Shown: positions 58,080 through 64,000 of the stretch, piece by piece
How the letters are laid out: the number at the start of each line of letters is the position of its first letter
Numbering within the stretch: the stretch's first letter is position 1
NCBI GenBank assembly: GCA_963969495.1
Contig: OZ018318.1
Location: 95,447,413 to 95,511,412 of the forward strand
Length of the DNA stretch: 64,000 nt
From: Ceratothoa steindachneri
Lineage: Eukaryota; Arthropoda; Malacostraca; Isopoda; Cymothoidae
Direction of reading: 5' to 3'
Program-made: the position numbers and the translations under genes
The notes under the pieces: model-generated
Told to the model about the DNA's origin: nothing
Seen by the model: the letters and a program-made list of their open reading frames with translations, nothing else
The model's database searches: none

Positions 58080-59340
58080 CAGACTAAACGGAGAAAGGCA
58101 ATCGACGCTAAATGGAAAGATAGAATAGGCAAGACATCTAATAGACGAAGAAAAAGAAACATATGAAAGAGAATCATCCCAAAAAAATAAATGAAGAAAA
58201 GAATCCTAATAAAAATGTAGGGGAATTAATGAAAGGAAAGACATACTCGTCCATTCCTGATAAATGAATAAAATCAAGACGGTTTATGATAACTTCAGAA
58301 TTAACCTAAAGAAAATAATTCCAACGCCTGTCAACGAACAGCAAAGGGAAGATAACCTAGGTCCAGGAGACAATAACAGCCGATGAATTTAAAAGCGCTT
58401 TTCATTCTTTTAAACAGAAAACACTAGGCCCCTGAAGTATGAAAAGAGTCACACTTACAAAGGCACCAGAAAAAATAATAGAACCATCGAAAATGCTCGT
58501 ATATTTAATGCGTGCTTAAACTCCAAATAATTCTCAGATAAATGCGAACTTGACCAAATGATATTCACCCACAAACCAGCCAAACCCCCGAACCTCCTCA
58601 GTAGTTACCGTCCCATATCGATGCTGAACTTCATTGCAAGAGTTTTCAAAAAGATCGTAAACACCTCCAAAACGAATAAAAAATAAGATTCCGCAAAGTA
58701 AAGAGGGTACAATGGCACTTAGCATTATCACTCAAAAGATTTTCGAGTTCGAAACACAGAAAAACACATCTATCTAGCCCTGAGAGATTTTGCTAAATTC
58801 TGGGTCAGAGGCATGCAACACATGATTATAAACCTATAGATCAAAGACAACCTGGAGAGAAGTCTTTGTGACTATCTGACAGAAAAAGAGCATTTATCTT
58901 GGTGAACGAATTTAAAGACCTGAGTTTGAATTGGAAGCTAGAATGACCTGCATGCTTGCCTCAGCACCTTGCTGTATTCTATGTTTACTGGAGAAATATC
59001 ACCACCAGGAATGCCTGAATGCTAAAATATCTAATTAGCTGATGATATCAGTCAACTAGCAGTGAGTCAATACAGTAATGAGGAATTTCTGTCATAGACG
59101 ACAGCTATCGAGATTGACAACATTAACCAATTTGGGAGGAACAGAAAGAAGTTCACCATGGTCCCAATTTCATGACTAAAGGTAGTGGATATTGAAGTAG
59201 AAGGACAAATCTACAGATACGATTCTCAAATCAAAGAAAAACGAATGTAATTAGGTACCCTGTGTAGCCCGTCACATTTGGTATCCAGAGGAGCTGCAGG
59301 TCCTCTCGCCTTAAGTACAAATTATCTAAGTCCTGTCACT
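58080..59340 (+). pseudogene. Jockey/RTE-like LINE reverse transcriptase fragment 2
   Basis: The plus strand reads ITADEFKSAFHSFKQKTLGP (about 58378, the N-terminal RT block before the usual P-G-P-D) and IPQSKEGTMALSIITQKI (about 58688). Then come YLALRDFAKFWVRGMQHMII (about 58770), a MFTGEISPPGMPE block (about 58983) and LADDISQLAVSQYSNEEFL (about 59038). In the last of these the Asp pair of the active site is kept. The final part (VDIEVEGQIYRYDSQIKEKR, about 59190) is the segment before the LINE thumb. Frames shift several times. It ends near 59340. Confidence 0.8.
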
Positions 59341-59424
59341 GGGTTGAAATGAACGGTCTTATGGGGCTTGGGAAATTTGTTGGTGCGCTTTCCCACGGTT
59401 CCCTATCAGCGCAAATATACATTT

Positions 59425-59572
59425 TATTATTATTTAGCATTATTATTATATTATTATTATTTATTACTATTATTCTTATTGCTTATTATTCTGTATTATC
59501 CTTATTACTAAAAGGTTATTATCGTTATTATTATTATTACTATAATTATTAAATATTATTATTTTTGTTTAT
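59425..59572. repeat. Degenerate (TTA)n microsatellite
   Basis: TTATTA and related triplets dominate, with interruptions. Simple repeats of this kind often sit at the 3' end of LINEs, and here the array follows the LINE fragment directly. Confidence 0.85.
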
Positions 59573-60289
59573 TAGTCCGGCTATCCACTCAACCTTTGCT
59601 ACCGGCACTTTGTACCTGGAGAACTCTTCATATCTGGACAGATTTGGTCTGTTAGCCATGATGCCTTGGTGGAATGCATTCCATTCTGTGATCATCTAGC
59701 CTCAGGTGTAATAGGTGATCAACCAACATACTTGTTAGTGAACACGCTTCTATCTACTTATCTTTATTACATACCTTTCTCCAACCTTTTCTTATATCTA
59801 CAGATGTACTCCTTACCCAGCGCACTTTCCAATTTTTTTTCAAGCTAAGCCCTGTGTCAGTGTATATCTTGAGGTCGCTATCTGCTGCCAGAGACAAAAG
59901 CTCACTTGCTAAATCAATGATTGAGTAGAGGGTGTATTGGGCTTTAGACTCTGTTTAGCTTCCTACAGTACACATTTAAGGTGGCTACGGCGGCACCATT
60001 CTTAATGGTTAAAGCTTTAGGACAATGTCGCCTAAATGGCGGGGCGGCATGGGAAAGCCCAACAATGATGAAATAGGACCAATTAAGTACAAACGATCAC
60101 ATTCTAGGATTTATGACCCTATGGTGACTTTTCTCTTAACCTTCCAATTCATTAAAAGGTCATAGTATCAACTTTTAATGAGTTCTTTTTTTCTTTTAAT
60201 ACTATGACAATTTAAAGTAATAGTGAGACTGCACATGTAGATCTACATCCAATCATGGCCAGTCCAGCCTAGATGTAGGAAGGACGAGG
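59573..60289. other. Unassigned sequence
   Basis: No recognisable feature apart from an approximate palindrome around 60155-60205 (ATTAAAAGGTCATAGTATCA / ATACTATGAC...). Confidence 0.4.
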
Positions 60290-62330
60290 TAACAAGAGAC
60301 ACAAATTGACCAGTAGAGGGGCTCCTCTCCCTGCAACCGTATGCTGCGAAAGGGGTTCTCCTTTTTCCCGCTCTCGGGAAGCTCCAACCCTGTAATGGAG
60401 ATGGTCACCCTAAGCTTTCTCAGAAGCCTCTCTAACTCTTTGCTAGAAAATAGGAGGATCACCCTTCTATTAGGGTGCTGGGGTTTCCTTCTCAATCCCT
60501 TCTGTTATGTACCTTATGGACGATTGCATCTTACGACCAATGCTAGTCCCCCATTTTAGATCATAGCGAATAACCAAGTAGGCGAGGAGGTTCAAAATAG
60601 AGGGTTCTTAGTGTTGACCTATCGATAAAGCCTACCCACTTAGGGATGCATTGGAAAGCGTGGCCCATATCGCAGTTCTCCTTGCAATCCGGTAGTCATG
60701 TTTTTGATATTGCAGGGGTCGGCATGCCTACTTACTCTCTTCTTTGACGGAGGTCGTTTTTCCTGCCAGAAAATAGACTCTAAGTGAAGGTACTTAGATT
60801 GCAATCCGTGATGGTTCGGGGGAGGGCCACATGGAAGACCATTTGAGGTGGCCATGGTCTCGCATGAAACAGCCTTGTATGGCAGGATCTCTCATGAGCG
60901 ACTTGATTAGGTTGGCTGCCAAACACCACACCTAGAATTTTTACTTTGCAACCTTTCATTCATGTGACTCGGGCACCCGGGCCTCAAACAGAGCGGCTCA
61001 TTTGAAAGCCCAACTCTCTCCATCTTTGAATAGGACCTTGTTGAGGCCAGTCTGTTAGGCCCAGGGGCTCTTTCCGACGGAGGAGTAAAGTGAGTACATC
61101 CCCCCCTCCTCCACGCCCAAGAAAAAAAACAGAGAGAAAAAGACAGATGACTAACGGGTTCTCTCCATTCGTGAGGGCTCCAAGGTAAGACACGTCCGTA
61201 GCCACTTCTGCAATATACTAGGGTGAGATCGGAACGTCTGAGCCCGTTGCACCTGCGAATGGACGAGTCCAGACTAAGATGAAATTGAAAGTACGTTGAG
61301 CACGGCATCGATTATGTTTGGGACCTTTATTGCGAGACTACTTGGGATTTTCGAGCCCGGTGGCTTGAAACGTTTTTTGGTTATTTGCTCGACTGATAGT
61401 AGTGTATTGGACAACGGCAACACTATCATTCACAGAGAGAATTAGCCTTCTTGCGTATTCGTCGGATGCCTCTGAGGCGGACATGATTACTGCGTTAGTA
61501 TAATTAATGGCTCGCCGGAAAATGTGACGACGCACGCAATTATGAACTTTTTCTAAGCAATTGGCCCCTATTTACTTGAGAAAGAAATCCTGACCTTTCA
61601 GGCTACATATCGTTTATTATTATGCGAGGCTTAGGACTTCGCCATGCTTCGCTCAGCATTGCCTGTGGTATCTTATATCTTAATTTTAAATATCGCACCT
61701 TCTGGTCGTACTAGCTCATCCAGGTCTACAAGCACGTTTACTTTTGCAGTCAATCGGAACTTTTCTTTAGGTTTACTCAACGCTAGGCGCTCCCCTACCT
61801 ACTTAGATGGTGAAACAAATGATTCCAATCCACTACCGGCCAAAACCAGAGCTCCTCTAACCATAGTTAGAGCATTTCCTGCATGTTGAAACGGTCGCGA
61901 GCTTCCACTGAGTCATTTAACTCAAAAGAAGAACACCCCTGAAGTTGGTCATGAAACCCTCTTACAGGGTTCCACAAACTGCCACACGCAAGGACGGCAG
62001 CACCAAAGCAGCTTCGGGTCCTACGTACGAACCAAAAAAGGTAGGATGGCTGGTTTAGAGACAGTGGCTAGTCTAAAGAAGAAAACTCCGTTTCAGAAAC
62101 CGCCCCGCTTCCTGAAGGTTTTGAGGTGGAGGAAGGAAAATAATCGCATAGCGAGAAAAACCTCCCTCGATAAGTCCTAAAAAGTGGCAGCACATTCAGC
62201 GCTTGTTCGACCCACAACACCCTGCGTTCTGCCTCAGGGAATCGTGCAGCATTTCTTAGAGGATCTCATGGAAGCGGGAACCCACATATCCACCGAGGTA
62301 GGATTGATTTGTATATTCATTAAATGCAAT
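60290..62330 (+). other. GC-richer stretch with weak retroelement traces
   Basis: ENRRITLLLGCWGFLLN followed by VPYGRLHL (about 60443-60530, plus strand) resembles the thumb region after the RT active site in DIRS/Gypsy-like elements. Other open frames (61308-60907 minus, 61535-61338 minus, 61644-61889 plus) are not recognisable. Composition matches the other GC-richer retroelement pieces in the window. I treat it as probable decayed retroelement without fixed family or borders. Confidence 0.35.
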
Positions 62331-62499
62331 TGCCGCCAACTCATGGGCAACTAGGAGGATCTGCCTAGGATCCTCTTTACCCGTTTTCCCTTAGCTATTG
62401 GTGTCTGCTCAATCATCAGGGCTATAAGGATTTTAAGATCCCACCACTAAAGGATGGGTATCCATGCAGGAAGATACATGATTTAGACCGTATTGGGCG

Positions 62500-63085
62500 A
62501 GCAGATTGTGAACATAGCGACTCAAAAAGCGCCTTAATTGCTCTCTGGGTAATGGAATCTCCAAAATCTGGTTCTCGGTATCCGTGACACTACTGTTGCT
62601 GCAGGTTGGGTGGTGTCGGTGAATTGCGCGAAATGAGCATGTCAAAGAGGGTTCCAAAGAAACTGCAATGACTAGACATTACAAGATCGTTTGGCTCTTC
62701 TTCACACTGAATATATGGCAGCGATCAGGGAAGCCCTCATGGCTGCTTGGCAAAGATGATGGCAGATGGCTGAGGGGAGCTTAAATTTGCATGCCATTCC
62801 GGTGCAACTGTTCCCATGGACGTACCTACCAATACCGCGACGGCTTCAGGTCGTCTTTTTGTTGTGTTTGAATCGGAAACCTTCGCAGGACCCACCGGCA
62901 TGTGATGGAACACTCGCCTGTACTTTATTGTGACGACTGCTTTGTTCCACAGACTGTACGGTTTATGTTCTTTGTTTTGTGTTTCTTCTCTTGTTTTTTT
63001 AGCTGATTTTAGAATAGTATGTACAATGCTAAAGGTTTAATTACAGTGAGTTATGCTTCTAAAGCCTAAAATTATCAGGCAAGAA
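62500..63085 (+). pseudogene. Third fragment of the I-like LINE (RNase H, C-terminus, tail)
   Basis: It matches 9790-10650 of the left-arm I-like LINE in order but with heavy loss. GTGAACATAGCGACTCA corresponds to the YSDS block of RNase H. GGAATCTCC...TATCCGTGACAC and GGCTGCTTGGCAAAGATGATGG follow. Then TGTTCCCATGGACGTACCTACC corresponds to the C-terminal domain, and a tail with AGTTATGCTTCTAAAGCC. It is shortened by deletions and encodes nothing intact. Confidence 0.8.
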
Positions 63086-64000
63086 TATCGAAAGTCACAG
63101 GAGTTTTAAACTTTTTATATGCTTTTAGACTCTTAAGCACAAATACCAAAAGAAAGATCTATCTTGCTCTTAGAAGGGAGGCTCTCATCTACTCTGCTTT
63201 CCTCCGAAAGAGCTTATCAACCACAAAGAAGCGTGGATTCCAAAGAGTATAATATAAAATTATCTACCTTATATCCAACAGAAAAGGAGAGAGAGACAAA
63301 AGCTCCAACAGCCCCAGATCAATTATCCAAATCAAACTGCTCAACACTGTTATAAGAAAAACAGCGGAAAATATTTAGATGAAGAATAACTCCCTTCCTC
63401 CAACTTGAACAAATTTCAATTCCTTACAACTACAAATTTACAAGTGGTAAATTTCAAAAGAAAATAGTGAAAGAAGTATTATTCGCTTGAGCGAAAAAAT
63501 AAAACAAGATAAATGAAGAAATAGGCTCACAAAAAGCGCAACTAACCATAGGAAATTCCAGTCGCTTCTATCTTTCTATTCCCAGCTAGGCAAAAGTTGA
63601 CACGAGATTAAATTCTTTTCTCTTACTATAGTTTTCCTTTTAACCCTCTTTCATCTCCTCCTTCTCTCTTTCCTCCTTAACCCTTGCTGTTCCTTGTCAC
63701 TTCTGCACAGCAGGAGGGACAGGCTTTCTTATATAAGATTTTCAATAGTGCTGTATTTCCAGACTTTATATTTAGTACTCTAATAGTAGTCGGCAAAATT
63801 GTAAGTATCCTAGCTTCTTTGGTATAGCTCTTTTCCCAAGTTTATAATTTCCTGGTATCTTTGACAGTGCTAATTTACTTAGGTCAACTAGATTATTAAG
63901 AAATTTATTAAAATAACTGTTGAGAAATTAAACCTTAAAGGTTATTCTGCAACCCACAGTATAAAAATGCTAAAGCAATGTTTTAATAACAGTTTTGTAC
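63086..64000. other. AT-rich sequence without recognised features
   Basis: No feature was recognised apart from a pyrimidine-rich run near 63640-63690. Confidence 0.5.

Noticed and set aside
60907..61308. 133-codon minus-strand frame
   Set aside because: Serine/Arg/Pro-rich with no motif. It overlaps plus-strand traces of retroelement coding, so it was left inside the unassigned stretch.

Overview
This window looks like a heterochromatin-like or gene-poor stretch of an invertebrate genome, probably an arthropod and possibly a crustacean. That placement is an inference from the transposon families present, not from any host gene. I could not identify a single host protein-coding gene, tRNA, rRNA or CRISPR array. 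Nearly everything recognisable is a decayed transposable element: LINEs of CR1-like, I-like and Jockey/RTE-like types, a DIRS-like reverse transcriptase element, Gypsy-like pol fragments, Tc1/mariner and piggyBac transposases. They sit in AT-rich sequence with no detectable coding content. Almost all element ORFs carry stops and frameshifts. The main exception is an uninterrupted CCHC zinc-knuckle ORF at 14631-15893.

Layout: 1-4545 is a near full-length CR1-like LINE, with an ORF1 carrying an SGNH-esterase-like domain and an ORF2 with endonuclease and reverse transcriptase. 5015-5179 is a long TA microsatellite. From 5776 to 39953 the window is dominated by one structure, a broken inverted duplication (palindrome). 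The left arm is 5776-23545, the right arm is 27650-39953, and a 4.1 kb spacer between them carries Gypsy-like gag-pol remains. Both arms hold, in mirror order, a DIRS-like element, an I-like LINE, a Jockey-like LINE, a Tc1-like transposase and unclassified AT-rich DNA. The difference in arm length is explained by a few discrete events. About 3.7 kb is missing from the right arm. A 2.1 kb ORF1-only element and a 1.0 kb unknown insertion are found only on the left. A 1.44 kb element with terminal direct repeats is found only on the right. Three of these insertions have short flanking duplications, and the opposite arm preserves the empty site.

39953-42130 continues the DIRS-like element beyond the palindrome (rest of RT, RNase H-like region, a candidate 67-bp intron and an LTR-like promoter segment). 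43231-44395 is a small element with about 130-bp terminal inverted repeats. 45640-46930 is a GC-richer island with an unrecognised 142-codon ORF. 48885-50640 is a piggyBac pseudogene with an internal 340-bp tandem duplication. 51120-52420 and 58080-59340 are Jockey/RTE-like LINE fragments. 56630-57650 is a second Tc1/mariner pseudogene, again with an internal tandem duplication. 60290-62330 has weak retroelement-like coding traces. 62500-63085 is a third fragment of the I-like LINE seen in the palindrome arms.

All similarities were judged by eye from translations and from reading one strand against the reverse complement of another. No database search or alignment was run, so family names are assignments by motif and identity values are rough.
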